64,000 nt of DNA from Vibrio superstes (lineage in GTDB: Bacteria; Pseudomonadota; Gammaproteobacteria; Enterobacterales; Vibrionaceae). The stretch lies in contig NZ_BCUR01000001.1 in NCBI RefSeq assembly GCF_003569005.1, positions 935,893 through 999,892 on the forward strand, in the 5' to 3' direction. The translations under genes and the position numbers were made by a program. Below the pieces are notes generated by a model that worked only from the letters and a program-made list of their open reading frames with translations, made no database searches and was not told the DNA's origin. Positions 16,518 to 25,505 of this stretch are shown piece after piece (the stretch's first letter is position 1; the number at the start of each line of letters is the position of its first letter).

Positions 16518-18638
16518 ATGGCTTTTCAAAAAGCGCTATGCGCCACGCTTATTTCAGCAGCACTACTTGCGGGCTGTAATAGCAATAGCGACAACGATAC
16601 TCAATCACCCGCAGAACCACCCGGTGAAACCCCAGAGTTAAAATATTCGACGAAAATCGGCATTCTAACTGACACCCAAGGTGGTGGTGACAATGTCGCG
16701 GTCAATCAGATGGAAAGCATTCTAGATTACTATCGTGAGAATGAGGTCGATATTGTTATTGCGGTCGGAGACCTTACTAACAGCAATACCGAGCATGAGT
16801 ATGAGCAGTGGAAAGCTATTGCTAGCCAATATACAGACCAGATTACTTTCTTACCTTTGATGGGTAACCATGACCGCAAGCCAGGTGACAACTACACGTG
16901 GAAGAGGATCATGGAAGAGTTTATTCCTCGTGAAAACATCAACCACATGCCGGGAAGAGAGTTTCAAACCTATGCCTACCAGCACAACAATGTGTTGATG
17001 GTGCAGATCTCAGACCAAGACATGCCTTATGCATATGAATGGGCTGAAGAAGCGATAGAGCAACGCGATAGCAAAATCTCTCATGTGTTTGTATCTACAC
17101 ATAGTCCATTTGTTGGCCCATATCGCGGTGGTGTAGCCATGGAGCGAGTCACAGCTCGATGGAATGACCAGCGTGAAAACGACATGCTGACCAGAGATTT
17201 TGAAAGCTGGCGCTCACTGTTTACTGACAATGACGTTATTTTTGTATCAGGACACGATCACCAATACAGCCGCTCAGTGGTCTGGGATAACGGTGCTGGA
17301 ATGGATACGCAATCTGCGGAACCTTCTTCTAATCATCGCTTTTTCCAGCATGTTGTAACAGGCAATGCTTCGGAGAAAGGTTACTACAATCGAGTGGGTG
17401 AGTTTGAGCGTCTGCAAAGTATGCTGATGTACAAAACGCGTTATATCACACCAAAAACAGTAGACCCATCTGAGCGTCCCGAGTGGACTCAAGATCTGTT
17501 AGATCGTGATAGTGAAGCGACTGGAGACCTAATGGTCAATGCGTCGTGGTTTGATGTGACTGGAAATGAAATAGAGTACTCGGCATTTTATGACACCTTC
17601 ACAGATTCCAGCGACTTGTTGGTCAATACCGATTGGAAATTGTTTGACCGATTCACTCGAACCAATAACCGTTGTGACAAGATCGTTTACCCAAGCAGTG
17701 TGCCATTTACCACTGAGTACTATAGCGCGGTAGACAGCAAATACCGCACTGTAAATTGCTACTCATCACAAGGTGTTAGAGCCCGCATTATTGATGGACA
17801 AAATGACGTATTCAACCGAGTTGACCAAGCTTTGGACGGTGCTTTATGGATGGGGTGGTCTGATCCAGACGCTATCGCTCGTATGTGGGAATACATGATA
17901 GTAAAACCAACCATTAGAAGTGCATCAAATGATGCTATTGGTAACCCTTCTGGAGAAGACTTTGTCGTTGACGGGCGTAGTGGACTGAATCTAAACCACG
18001 CTCATCGCTTCTCTATCAATCAAGACAATCGCATGCATTGGTACCCAGCGACCTATGATATGAAAAAGCTAGTATCGCTGAACTGGGCTAATCAAGAAGA
18101 AGCAACTGCATCAGATGTTTTGATCATCAATGGTATTCAAAGCCAAACGGGAACCTATATCAATGCGTACGGCGCTGAGAAAGATATCACGAGAGAAGCA
18201 GGTTGGCCGGGTACATCAGCAGAAGATATCGAAGCGGGTGGCGATCATAAAAACCTGAACGCCATTGCTAAGCGTCCATTAAGTGACAATGGCTACCCTG
18301 AAACACTCAAACAGAAATCACCTTACCGCCTAGATGAAAGCCGCAGCTGGATTCTTGATAACAGCGTTCGTGGTGATAACTATGCCTTTGAGATTTCAGT
18401 ACCTAAAGGTGAGAACGCGTCAGATCTTCAGCTTGCGACTAAAGTTGGTAATGAGTGGAAGGCCTTGGTGGAAGAAACTTGTATCAGTGAAAAGAGCTAC
18501 AAACCAGAGTACCTCAATTCACTGCCATCTGATCTGGAGGATAAGGGGTGTCAAAATCAGTGGGTTGCGGGACAAGCAGGAGATACCTTCTGGGCTCGTG
18601 TTGATATGGACGGAAGATTCGCTCTGATATCTAAGTAA
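16518..18638 (+). CDS. Calcineurin-like metallophosphoesterase lipoprotein
   Basis: The 706-residue exported protein has a lipoprotein signal (LLAGC, C20) and a low-complexity linker. Its metallophosphoesterase domain shows VGDLTN (D85), GNHD (116-119), STHSPF (H195) and GHDHQY (245-248). The first motif is D-T-Q (D52-Q54) where most members have D-x-H, so one metal ligand may be replaced. Residues 330-706 form a long C-terminal part I do not recognise; it has several cysteines that could form disulfides. It should hydrolyse a phosphoester at the outer membrane or periplasm. A terminator-like hairpin and a DUF3299 lipoprotein gene follow. Confidence 0.85.
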   Translation: MAFQKALCATLISAALLAGCNSNSDNDTQSPAEPPGETPELKYSTKIGILTDTQGGGDNVAVNQMESILDYYRENEVDIVIAVGDLTNSNTEHEYEQWKAIASQYTDQITFLPLMGNHDRKPGDNYTWKRIMEEFIPRENINHMPGREFQTYAYQHNNVLMVQISDQDMPYAYEWAEEAIEQRDSKISHVFVSTHSPFVGPYRGGVAMERVTARWNDQRENDMLTRDFESWRSLFTDNDVIFVSGHDHQYSRSVVWDNGAGMDTQSAEPSSNHRFFQHVVTGNASEKGYYNRVGEFERLQSMLMYKTRYITPKTVDPSERPEWTQDLLDRDSEATGDLMVNASWFDVTGNEIEYSAFYDTFTDSSDLLVNTDWKLFDRFTRTNNRCDKIVYPSSVPFTTEYYSAVDSKYRTVNCYSSQGVRARIIDGQNDVFNRVDQALDGALWMGWSDPDAIARMWEYMIVKPTIRSASNDAIGNPSGEDFVVDGRSGLNLNHAHRFSINQDNRMHWYPATYDMKKLVSLNWANQEEATASDVLIINGIQSQTGTYINAYGAEKDITREAGWPGTSAEDIEAGGDHKNLNAIAKRPLSDNGYPETLKQKSPYRLDESRSWILDNSVRGDNYAFEISVPKGENASDLQLATKVGNEWKALVEETCISEKSYKPEYLNSLPSDLEDKGCQNQWVAGQAGDTFWARVDMDGRFALISK

Positions 18639-18660
18639 CCCTAGAATTCTCTATTTTATA

Positions 18661-18690
18661 GGCCATTAGTCTCTCTAATGGCCTTTATTT
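18661..18690 (+). terminator. Hairpin between the metallophosphoesterase and DUF3299 genes
   Basis: GGCCATTAG (18661-18669) and CTAATGGCC (18675-18683) form a 9-bp stem with a 5-base loop followed by TTTATTT. It is a good rho-independent terminator lying only 20 bases before the next start codon, so it may attenuate readthrough. Confidence 0.75.
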
Positions 18691-18709
18691 CACTTGCGTA
18701 TATCCATTT

Positions 18710-19237
18710 ATGATCAAATACCTTACTACTGGTCTACTTTGCCTCTTTTTAAGCGCATGTAGTCAAGAAGACGCGCTTCAATCGCGCGCTTCAACGTTAA
18801 CCAATTGGGAGCAGTTACTGGCACCTGAGCAAAGAGATACATTCCTTAGTGTCATGGAACAAGAAAAGCTAAGAGCCAAAGAGCACGACGAGCTAGACCC
18901 TTTCATCCAACCTCAATCTATTGGTAACGATGTCGCTATGGTGAATCCTGAAATAGTGAATAAGCAGGCATCTGTCGCTGGATTTGTTGTCCCACTTGAG
19001 TGGGATATGGATGTGGTTACTGAGTTTTTGCTCGTACCCTATTTTGGAGCATGCATTCACATTCCCCCGCCACCAGCGAGTCAAATGATACATGTGCACT
19101 ACCCTGAGGGTGTTCCAAATCTACTTATGCGAGATGCGGTTGTAGTCAGTGGCATGTTAGTCAGTCAACAAGACCAATTTGGCGACGCTTGGGACGTGGC
19201 ATATCAGATAACCAGTGCGTCTGTTGAGCCGTATTAA
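18710..19237 (+). CDS. DUF3299-family lipoprotein
   Basis: The 175-residue protein has a lipoprotein signal (LFLSAC, C17), an acidic helical part, and a DUF3299 core: GFVVPLEWD, EFLLVPYFGACIHIPPPP (C115, H117), then QMIHVHYP. The invariant cysteine and histidine look like a metal- or redox-active site. A second copy is at 27814-28311; the cores share the pattern G-F-V-x-P, EFLLVP, GACIH, PPPP. Function is not established. In both loci the gene follows a lipoprotein phosphoesterase gene and an intervening hairpin. It converges on the ABC1 gene with two bases between stops. Confidence 0.82.
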   Translation: MIKYLTTGLLCLFLSACSQEDALQSRASTLTNWEQLLAPEQRDTFLSVMEQEKLRAKEHDELDPFIQPQSIGNDVAMVNPEIVNKQASVAGFVVPLEWDMDVVTEFLLVPYFGACIHIPPPPASQMIHVHYPEGVPNLLMRDAVVVSGMLVSQQDQFGDAWDVAYQITSASVEPY

Positions 19238-19239
19238 GC

Positions 19240-20562
19240 TCAATGCTTTAAGTCTAATCGGTATGATTCAAACAGCTTGGCCACATCCACCTTAGCGTTC
19301 AGTCTTGCCGCGAGAAGGTACAACCCACCGATCTTTCGATGCAAGAAAAGAGCATCTGCTGGCGGTGTGTGCCAGTAGTCTTGTTCCATGCTGAGCATGG
19401 TTCCGGCTTGGCTGAGCCTTTGGGCTAGGTTACTCGAGCCAAAATCATAATTGCCATCAAATTTTAGTGGCTCGCAGGCGAGCTTGACGAGGTTGAAGAT
19501 GGCTTGCTTTTGCTCTGGTACTATCTGTTTGCTGAAGAAGCCTATCTGGGTCAGGGCTTGGTCAAGAACCTTGTCGTTGTTATAGATGACAGAGGTAAAG
19601 GCCAGGCGATAACCATCGCTGATATTTTCGTTGTAGGCACGTGTTGCACCAAAGTCTAGAAGTCCGACTTTTTGTTGCTTCTCGTCATAGAGGAAGTTGG
19701 CAAAGTTGGGGTCTGTTTGCACCAATTTAAAGCTAAAGATCTCTTTGAACAGCAATTCTAACAGGAGCGTCATCACTCTGTCTCGGGTGTGCTGATCCGC
19801 GTGCTGGAGTGACTCGATGGGGTCTCCGGTCACGTGAGTCATGGCCAGGACACTGTCGGTGGTAATGTCTTTCAAAACGTCAGGAATAACAAAATCAGGG
19901 CTATCTTTTAATAACAATTTATAGCGATTGAGTAGGTCTGCTTCTAGAAGATAATCGGCTTCTGCGTGTAGCTGTTTTTTTGCTTCTTCGAGCAGGTCTT
20001 TGTAGTCCACGCCTTTTGGAATGAGTCCTACAACATTGAGCAGGGTGCCCACATTATCCACATCACTATCAATGCTTTGCTTGATACCCGGATACTGAAC
20101 CTTAATTGCTAGCTTGGTTCCGTCGTCGGCATGGGCTTGATGGACCTGTCCAATGGAAGCGCTGGCTATTGGCTTGAAATTAAATTCAATGAAGTTTTGT
20201 TGCCAGTCTTGCCCAAGCTCATTACAGAGCACTGTCGCCAACTGTTCGCTCGGCATAGGAGAGGCGTCAGAGCGAAGCCTTGATAATATGTCGGCCAGCT
20301 CAGGGCTGATGAGATCCCCCGCATCCATGGACATCAATTGCCCTACCTTCATTGCCGCGCCTCTAAGGTGGGCGAGTTGGTCAGCCACTCTTTTAATGTT
20401 GGTAGGGGTTAAAAGAAGGTCTTTGGCATTGGGCTTTCTACCCTGTACAAGCTGTTTTGCTCCTTCGGTAACCATAGCGCCACCCACTCGAGTTGCGAGA
20501 GATGCAAACTTGCCGAAGCGTGAGAGCCGGTGAGTGGGTACTTTGCTTTCTTGAGAAGCCAT
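19240..20562 (-). CDS. ABC1/AarF/UbiB-family kinase-like protein
   Basis: The 440-residue protein has the family's KxGQ motif (KVGQ, 72-75, within AAMKVGQLMS), the nucleotide-binding AIKVQYPG with its lysine, and the metal-binding LLDFGATR in place of DFG. These atypical kinases, related to COQ8 and UbiB, are linked to ubiquinone or lipid metabolism. It lacks the C-terminal membrane segments of true UbiB, resembling the shorter AarF/ABC1 proteins found alone. It is monocistronic in appearance, and the ATG is well placed. Confidence 0.85.
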   Translation of the reverse strand: MASQESKVPTHRLSRFGKFASLATRVGGAMVTEGAKQLVQGRKPNAKDLLLTPTNIKRVADQLAHLRGAAMKVGQLMSMDAGDLISPELADILSRLRSDASPMPSEQLATVLCNELGQDWQQNFIEFNFKPIASASIGQVHQAHADDGTKLAIKVQYPGIKQSIDSDVDNVGTLLNVVGLIPKGVDYKDLLEEAKKQLHAEADYLLEADLLNRYKLLLKDSPDFVIPDVLKDITTDSVLAMTHVTGDPIESLQHADQHTRDRVMTLLLELLFKEIFSFKLVQTDPNFANFLYDEKQQKVGLLDFGATRAYNENISDGYRLAFTSVIYNNDKVLDQALTQIGFFSKQIVPEQKQAIFNLVKLACEPLKFDGNYDFGSSNLAQRLSQAGTMLSMEQDYWHTPPADALFLHRKIGGLYLLAARLNAKVDVAKLFESYRLDLKH

Positions 20563-20648
20563 GTAGGTTTGTCCCTGTATCAGATGCTTTCTAAATTAGA
20601 GACTTATACCAGAGCTGACAAGCTTAAGATCAATGATATCCATGTAAT

Positions 20649-20684
20649 AAAAAGCCCTGTGGCATAGTTGCGACAGGGCTTTTT
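20649..20684. terminator. Bidirectional terminator between katA and the ABC1 gene
   Basis: AAAAAGCCCTGT (20649-20660) and ACAGGGCTTTTT (20673-20684) form a 12-bp stem with a 12-base loop. On the minus strand it ends with a T run and serves the catalase transcript about 110 bases after its stop. Confidence 0.82.
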
Positions 20685-20790
20685 GAGGGTTATAGCTAGA
20701 GCATTTGGTTGAGGCTTGTTACCACATTATCAAATAGCGCTCTTCTAGAGAGAGGATTTGAAAGATACCTTCAAGCATAATCAGGCTCCT

Positions 20791-22242
20791 CTACTTGGTA
20801 ACGTCTTCTATATCGATCCCCATTGCCTTTGCAAGCCCTTCACCGTAAGCAACGTCGGCATGCAGTGCATGGGTAATATGCTTGTGCTTAATATGGGTTG
20901 AAACCCCATCCATAGCTCGAGCGGTATTATCGAACAGGCGCTGCTTTTCATTCTCAGGCATGATACGGAATAGGTTGCCGGCCTGAGTGAAGTAATCGTC
21001 GTCTTCACGATGATCCCAATGAGTTGCAACACCTTGCAGCTCGAGTGGTGGTTCAGAGAACTCAGGTTGCTGCGCCCACTCTTGGTGTTGGTTTGGCTCA
21101 TATCCGATGGTTGAACCAAAGTTACCGTCGGTGCGCATTGCGCCGTCTCGGTGGTAGCTGTGCACGGGACAACGAGGTGCATTCACTGGGATCTGATGGT
21201 GGTTAACACCCAAGCGATAGCGCTGAGCATCACCATAAGAAAACAGTCGACCTTGCAACATGCGATCAGGAGAGAAACCAATTCCTGGTACTACAGCCGC
21301 AGGGTTAAATGCTGATTGCTCAACTTCGGCAAAGAAGTTTTCTGGGTTCTTGTTCAGTTCCAGTACACCTACATCATGCAGAGGATAGTCCTCATGTGGC
21401 CACACTTTTGTTAGGTCGAATGGGTTGTATGCCACTGTTTCCGAATCTTTTTCTGGCATGACCTGAACCTTCAGATCCCACTTCGGATACGCGCCATTCT
21501 CGATGTTTTCGTACAGGTCCTTTTGATGGCTTTCGCGATCCTTACCAACTAAAGCTTCCGCTTCCTGATCCGTTAGGTTTTTAATGCCTTGCTGACTCTT
21601 GAAGTGGAATTTTACCCAGTACCTTTCATTGTCTGAGTTAATAAAGCTAAAGGTATGACTACCGTAACCGTTCATGGTGCGATAGCTTGCTGGAATACCA
21701 CGATCACTCATTACAATGGTGATTTGGTGAAGCGCTTCAGGCAAAGAAGTCCAAAAATCCCAGTTGTTTTCTGCACTGCGCATATTGGTTCTTGGGTCGC
21801 GTTTTACCGCGTGATTTAGGTCCGGGAACTTAAGCGGATCACGCAGGAAAAACACCGGTGTATTGTTGCCGACTAAATCCCAGTTGCCTTCTTCGGTATA
21901 GAACTTAACAGCAAACCCGCGAATATCACGCTCTGCATCGGCTGCGCCGCGCTCGCCGGCTACGGTCGTAAAGCGAGCGAATAGATCGGTTTTTTTACCT
22001 ACCTCTGAGAAGATCTTTGCCTTGGTGAATTTAGTGATGTCGTGGGTGACAGTGAAGGTGCCGTAGGCTCCCGAACCTTTAGCGTGCATACGACGCTCAG
22101 GAATAACTTCACGATCAAAGTGAGCTAATTTTTCAAGGAACCAAACATCTTGTAGAAGTTGTGGTCCGCGCTTACCTGCAGTAAGAACATTTTGGTTATG
22201 TGCGACAGGGCAGCCGCCAGCAGTGGTGAGTTTCTTAGTCAT
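20791..22242 (-). CDS. katA: Monofunctional heme catalase (KatA type)
   Basis: This enzyme converts hydrogen peroxide to water and oxygen. The 483-residue length fits small-subunit clade 3 catalases. Visible residues are the distal histidine (H53 in [10 protein letters not shown]), the distal asparagine stretch [13 protein letters not shown], and the proximal heme tyrosine in [17 protein letters not shown]. The open frame extends to 22314, but ATG 22242 starts the typical [18 protein letters not shown] leader. A Fur-like box lies 25-43 bases upstream. The window also holds part of a katG gene, so the organism has at least two catalases. Confidence 0.93.
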   Translation of the reverse strand: MTKKLTTAGGCPVAHNQNVLTAGKRGPQLLQDVWFLEKLAHFDREVIPERRMHAKGSGAYGTFTVTHDITKFTKAKIFSEVGKKTDLFARFTTVAGERGAADAERDIRGFAVKFYTEEGNWDLVGNNTPVFFLRDPLKFPDLNHAVKRDPRTNMRSAENNWDFWTSLPEALHQITIVMSDRGIPASYRTMNGYGSHTFSFINSDNERYWVKFHFKSQQGIKNLTDQEAEALVGKDRESHQKDLYENIENGAYPKWDLKVQVMPEKDSETVAYNPFDLTKVWPHEDYPLHDVGVLELNKNPENFFAEVEQSAFNPAAVVPGIGFSPDRMLQGRLFSYGDAQRYRLGVNHHQIPVNAPRCPVHSYHRDGAMRTDGNFGSTIGYEPNQHQEWAQQPEFSEPPLELQGVATHWDHREDDDYFTQAGNLFRIMPENEKQRLFDNTARAMDGVSTHIKHKHITHALHADVAYGEGLAKAMGIDIEDVTK

Positions 22243-22266
22243 AATCACATCCATTTGTTTACATCT

Positions 22267-22285
22267 GAGAACGATTATCAATCGC
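22267..22285 (-). promoter_or_regulatory. Fur-box-like site upstream of katA
   Basis: Read on the minus strand the 19 bases match the Fur consensus at 14 positions, with the central TGATAATC intact. GATAAT inside it also resembles a -10 element for katA. This would tie heme-catalase expression to iron supply. Confidence 0.55.
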
Positions 22286-22400
22286 CAACAAACTGTTGCA
22301 TTGATGTAAATCAAATGTTTGGTGTGGATTTGGTGAGTGTTTGTAATATTGTCTTATTTTTGTGACATCAGACCAGTTTTTGTGTAATTTCACAAAAAAT

Positions 22401-22425
22401 TAAAGCCTTGATAAACAAGGCTTTA
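22401..22425. terminator. Terminator after the radical SAM gene
   Basis: TAAAGCCTTG (22401-22410) and CAAGGCTTTA (22416-22425) form a 10-bp stem with a 5-base loop, A-rich on the left and so T-rich on the minus strand. Confidence 0.75.
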
Positions 22426-22437
22426 TATTAGAAAACA

Positions 22438-22483
22438 GTTGACCTTTAGCGATTGAAATAACCTCAAAAGGTCCACAGACCTT
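22438..22483. repeat. GGTCTGTTGACC-type repeat, longest copy
   Basis: GTTGACCTTTAGCGATTG on the left and CAAAAGGTCCACAGACC on the right are imperfect inverted arms around ATAACCT. The repeat ends three bases from the radical SAM stop codon. Shorter related pieces occur at 7571, 10650 and 14122. Confidence 0.65.
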
Positions 22484-22485
22484 AT

Positions 22486-23361
22486 TTACCATGCGAATGT
22501 TTGGATGACATTCTCTTTGGTGATTGGGTTGTGAGCAATATTAGTATTGATACGCTCTAAAAATGCGGGTCTTGCCGCTGGCATTACGCCTCGCATTGGC
22601 GAGATGTTATTGCCATGATCACCCCAGTAGTAGCAATGGAAATCATCCATATTCTCTAGAAGGTATTTCTCTTCTTCTAGGATCTGCAAAGGGGTTGGCA
22701 AGTTAAACTCGCCGCGATGCAGTTCTTTTTCAAGCTCAGAGCCAGGTTGAATGGCAAGAGCCATTGGTGCAATCGCATCTGGTTGCATGATGTTGAGCAA
22801 GCTGGTGGTGTTGATAGCGTGCTCCATAGAGCGCTCTTTGCCACCTAAGCCAAAGATAAACGAGGCTAATACGCCAATCTTAGCTTCACGTGCCATCTCC
22901 ATGCCTTCGATTGCGTGCTCTCGAGTCATGCGTTTCTTAATTCTATCAAGTACTACGGGGTCACCAGACTCTAAGCCAGAATAGGCCATGCTTAGTCCTG
23001 CAGATTTGATCTCTTTTAGCTCTGCAACACTTTTACGACGAAAATCGTTGAAACCAGAGTAGAGCGCAATGTTCTTGATCTCTGGAAAGGTGGTTTTGAT
23101 TTTGTCTAAGATCTTCACCAGCATTTCAGTGCGCATCGCCATCACATTGCCATCGGTCAAAAAGATAGATTCAACGTGCGGGTACAGTCTGCGTGCTTCT
23201 TCTATATCTTGAAAGATGCCTTCAATGTCTCTGATTTTGAAGCGTTTATCATCAAACATGGTACAGAATGTACATTGATTATTGCTGCAACCAAGAGTGG
23301 CTTGAATCAGTACGCTCTCAGCTTCCATCCATGGACGATAAATTTTACCTTCGTAATGCAT
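22486..23361 (-). CDS. Radical SAM protein (Elp3/MiaB-like domain)
   Basis: The 291-residue protein binds a [4Fe-4S] cluster through GCSNNQCTFC near the N terminus, spaced C-x4-C-x2-C rather than the classical C-x3-C-x2-C; close relatives I recall share this form. Conserved blocks LTDGN, ALYSGF, YSGLESGDP and FIFGLGGKE follow the SAM-domain barrel. Substrate is unknown, and it is often annotated only as radical SAM. A longer frame runs to 23433, but ATG 23361 with GGAG upstream starts MHYEGKIYRPW, the usual N terminus. Confidence 0.85.
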   Translation of the reverse strand: MHYEGKIYRPWMEAESVLIQATLGCSNNQCTFCTMFDDKRFKIRDIEGIFQDIEEARRLYPHVESIFLTDGNVMAMRTEMLVKILDKIKTTFPEIKNIALYSGFNDFRRKSVAELKEIKSAGLSMAYSGLESGDPVVLDRIKKRMTREHAIEGMEMAREAKIGVLASFIFGLGGKERSMEHAINTTSLLNIMQPDAIAPMALAIQPGSELEKELHRGEFNLPTPLQILEEEKYLLENMDDFHCYYWGDHGNNISPMRGVMPAARPAFLERINTNIAHNPITKENVIQTFAW

Positions 23362-23758
23362 AGAAAACTCCTTAGTGTTGGAGCGAAGAAGTCTACTGCT
23401 ACCAAGGCGTGAGATAAATGAGCTGACGACCAAATCAGTTTTAAAGAAATATTAATAATCAGTGAAAGGTGCAAAACACTAGGTAGGTTGGCTAGGTGCT
23501 CTTCTCTCGTGGAGGTTAACTGAATAGCGGGTGGTCGAGAATGCCATCAGCAATGAGAGTACTCAAAAGTCTAGAAAGAGTCATTAAAAACGACAACCAT
23601 ATCTACTAGATTAATCAGACTGTACCTGTATACATTATTATTAAGGTTTTTTTCACCAGTTTGCTGATGAATGTATGCGCTAGATTCAAACTGGCCGTTT
23701 CAAGTAAAGTTGGTTTACTTATCGATGCAGTGTTCTTGAGTATGCATGAATTCCAAGG
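23362..23758. other. Gene-free gap
   Basis: I see no convincing gene, repeat or RNA here. A plus-strand open frame from 23661 mainly overlaps the minus-strand gene to its right and is not supported. Confidence 0.5.
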
Positions 23759-24118
23759 TTACATACCGTGGCTCGGTGACATGTCTTTTGAAAAACAAAA
23801 ACACTCATACGATGCCCAATCACTGATATCGTCACGCAGTACATTGGAGTCAATTAACTTAGCCAAAGCAAACTCAATCTGTATCAGCTCGAAACGATCC
23901 ATGTCCCGCTCTTCTAATCTTTTAGTTAAAACAACGGCAGAGTGGTCGTAAGGCCCCCATTTCCCAGAAAAAGTTGATTTGAGAAACCGTTTAAGGCCAA
24001 CATGATCCATTGATTTAGATATCTTGTTGGCAACGTCCTGTGGAAAATACAGCTCCTTTTGTAACAGGGCCGCCAGACTAGCAGCGTACTTCGAATTCTT
24101 GATGGCTTTAAATTGCAT
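23759..24118 (-). CDS. Hypothetical protein, unrecognised
   Basis: The 119-residue product begins MQFKAIKNSKYAASLAALLQ and reads as a soluble, mixed helical protein with a charged middle (TKRLEERDMDRFELIQ) and a C-terminal cysteine-containing end (YECFCF). I do not recognise a family. The frame is open to 24289, but the extra N-terminal 57 residues look untranslated, and ATG 24118 follows AGGTC. It stands alone, about 0.25 kb from the crotonase gene. Confidence 0.55.
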   Translation of the reverse strand: MQFKAIKNSKYAASLAALLQKELYFPQDVANKISKSMDHVGLKRFLKSTFSGKWGPYDHSAVVLTKRLEERDMDRFELIQIEFALAKLIDSNVLRDDISDWASYECFCFSKDMSPSHGM

Positions 24119-24367
24119 AATCAGACCTGTGTTTGGCTCAGTGAATACAGTAATACTCACTTTAAACACCAGGTAAAAAATATCGAAATAGGACCTATCT
24201 GTTTTTTGTATAGGTAGGTGAATAGGGGATCTAAACATAGTGAGAAAGAGGTATTTTGAACTGAGCAAAGCCACCCGCATATGGGCCAATGACGGATATA
24301 CGGTTGGCTTTTCTATGTTGCTAACATGGTTTGATTAGCTCAACAGCAAGAGGTTAGGGTCTGCTTC

Positions 24368-25213
24368 TTAGTTAATATCTTGGACGTTCATCACCAATGT
24401 GTTCCAGTTACGTTGATTCTCGATATCATGCTCTAAGCCTTGCTCATCTGCGATGGTAAAGCGTTTGATGGCAGCGGTTTTGCTGGTGGCTTGATATAGC
24501 CAGTAGGCTTCTGCTTTGAGTGCTTCCTCAATCGGTTTATCAATTGATTCGTAGACGGCTTGTTTACAAGCATTGATGGATTCAGCTGGGAATTTGGCGA
24601 TGCGCTGTGCCAAGGTATCCACGTATTCTCCGATCTTATCGGGGTCAAGGGCCTTGTTGATTGTGCCATAAGCTTCGGCTTCATCAGCATCAAAATCGCG
24701 TGCACTTAGGATTATTTCTAGTGCTCGACCCAAGCCAACTTGACGTGCCATGCGCGATGCACCGCCACCACACGGGAGGATTCCCATACCTACTTCCATT
24801 TGCATGAGTTTGTATTTTCCTCGCGCTGCAAATCTCATATCACAGGCGAGTGCGAACTCGTGACCTCCCCCGCGAGCAAAGCCTTCAAGTTTGGCAATAG
24901 TCGCTTGTGGCAACTTGCTGATTCGCTCTAACACCGATTGGAGGTCTAAGAGTTTGGCTTCTTCTCGAGATACCGCCTCGGTCGACATATCTTTCAATAG
25001 GTTGGTGTCATAGTGACATACCCAGATCTCTGGATTCGCAGATTGAAATACAACGACCTTAACGTCTCTATCACGTTCAAGTCGAAGTGCTAGGCCGTTG
25101 AGATCCGCTAGCATTTCCTGCCCTTGAACATTTACAGGGCCAAAGTCGAATGTGACCGTCAAGATCCCTTGATCCTGAGCTGCGGTAAATGTTGTGTATC
25201 CTTCGTAAGCCAT
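24368..25213 (-). CDS. Enoyl-CoA hydratase/isomerase (crotonase) family protein
   Basis: The 281-residue crotonase-fold protein has the oxyanion-hole loop in KLEGFARGGGHEFALACD and the second loop MEVGMGILPCGGGASRMAR, with a glutamate (MEVG) at a catalytic position. Crotonases hydrate, isomerise or cleave acyl-CoA thioesters, and substrate is uncertain. The length is normal and the N terminus complete. It is divergent from a quinone-oxidoreductase-like gene with a 290-bp spacer. Confidence 0.85.
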   Translation of the reverse strand: MAYEGYTTFTAAQDQGILTVTFDFGPVNVQGQEMLADLNGLALRLERDRDVKVVVFQSANPEIWVCHYDTNLLKDMSTEAVSREEAKLLDLQSVLERISKLPQATIAKLEGFARGGGHEFALACDMRFAARGKYKLMQMEVGMGILPCGGGASRMARQVGLGRALEIILSARDFDADEAEAYGTINKALDPDKIGEYVDTLAQRIAKFPAESINACKQAVYESIDKPIEEALKAEAYWLYQATSKTAAIKRFTIADEQGLEHDIENQRNWNTLVMNVQDIN

Positions 25214-25505
25214 GATGTTATTCCTTCGTTGTGGATAGATTGGGCATCGTTAAACGCTTCAAAAAACATTAGGCTGATCGTTGAGGAAGAACAATTAGTC
25301 GTTTGTCACAACAGTATTAAGGAAAATTAAATAATAAAATTCACGATCTCTGCTTGCGGATTCATGATTGATTATTAAGAAAGTCTTAATACTATTTTAT
25401 GTAATGAATGAAGATGAATTCGAAGAAGTTGACTAGACTGTAAAACTTGAACAGATAGCCGGCAACGAGCTGATTTGTAACCATTAAACGCAAGGGTGAC
25501 AGTAA

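Noticed and set aside
23661..23951. Plus-strand open frame of 96 codons
   Set aside because: It overlaps the minus-strand hypothetical gene, and the minus-strand product looks more protein-like; neither is certain.
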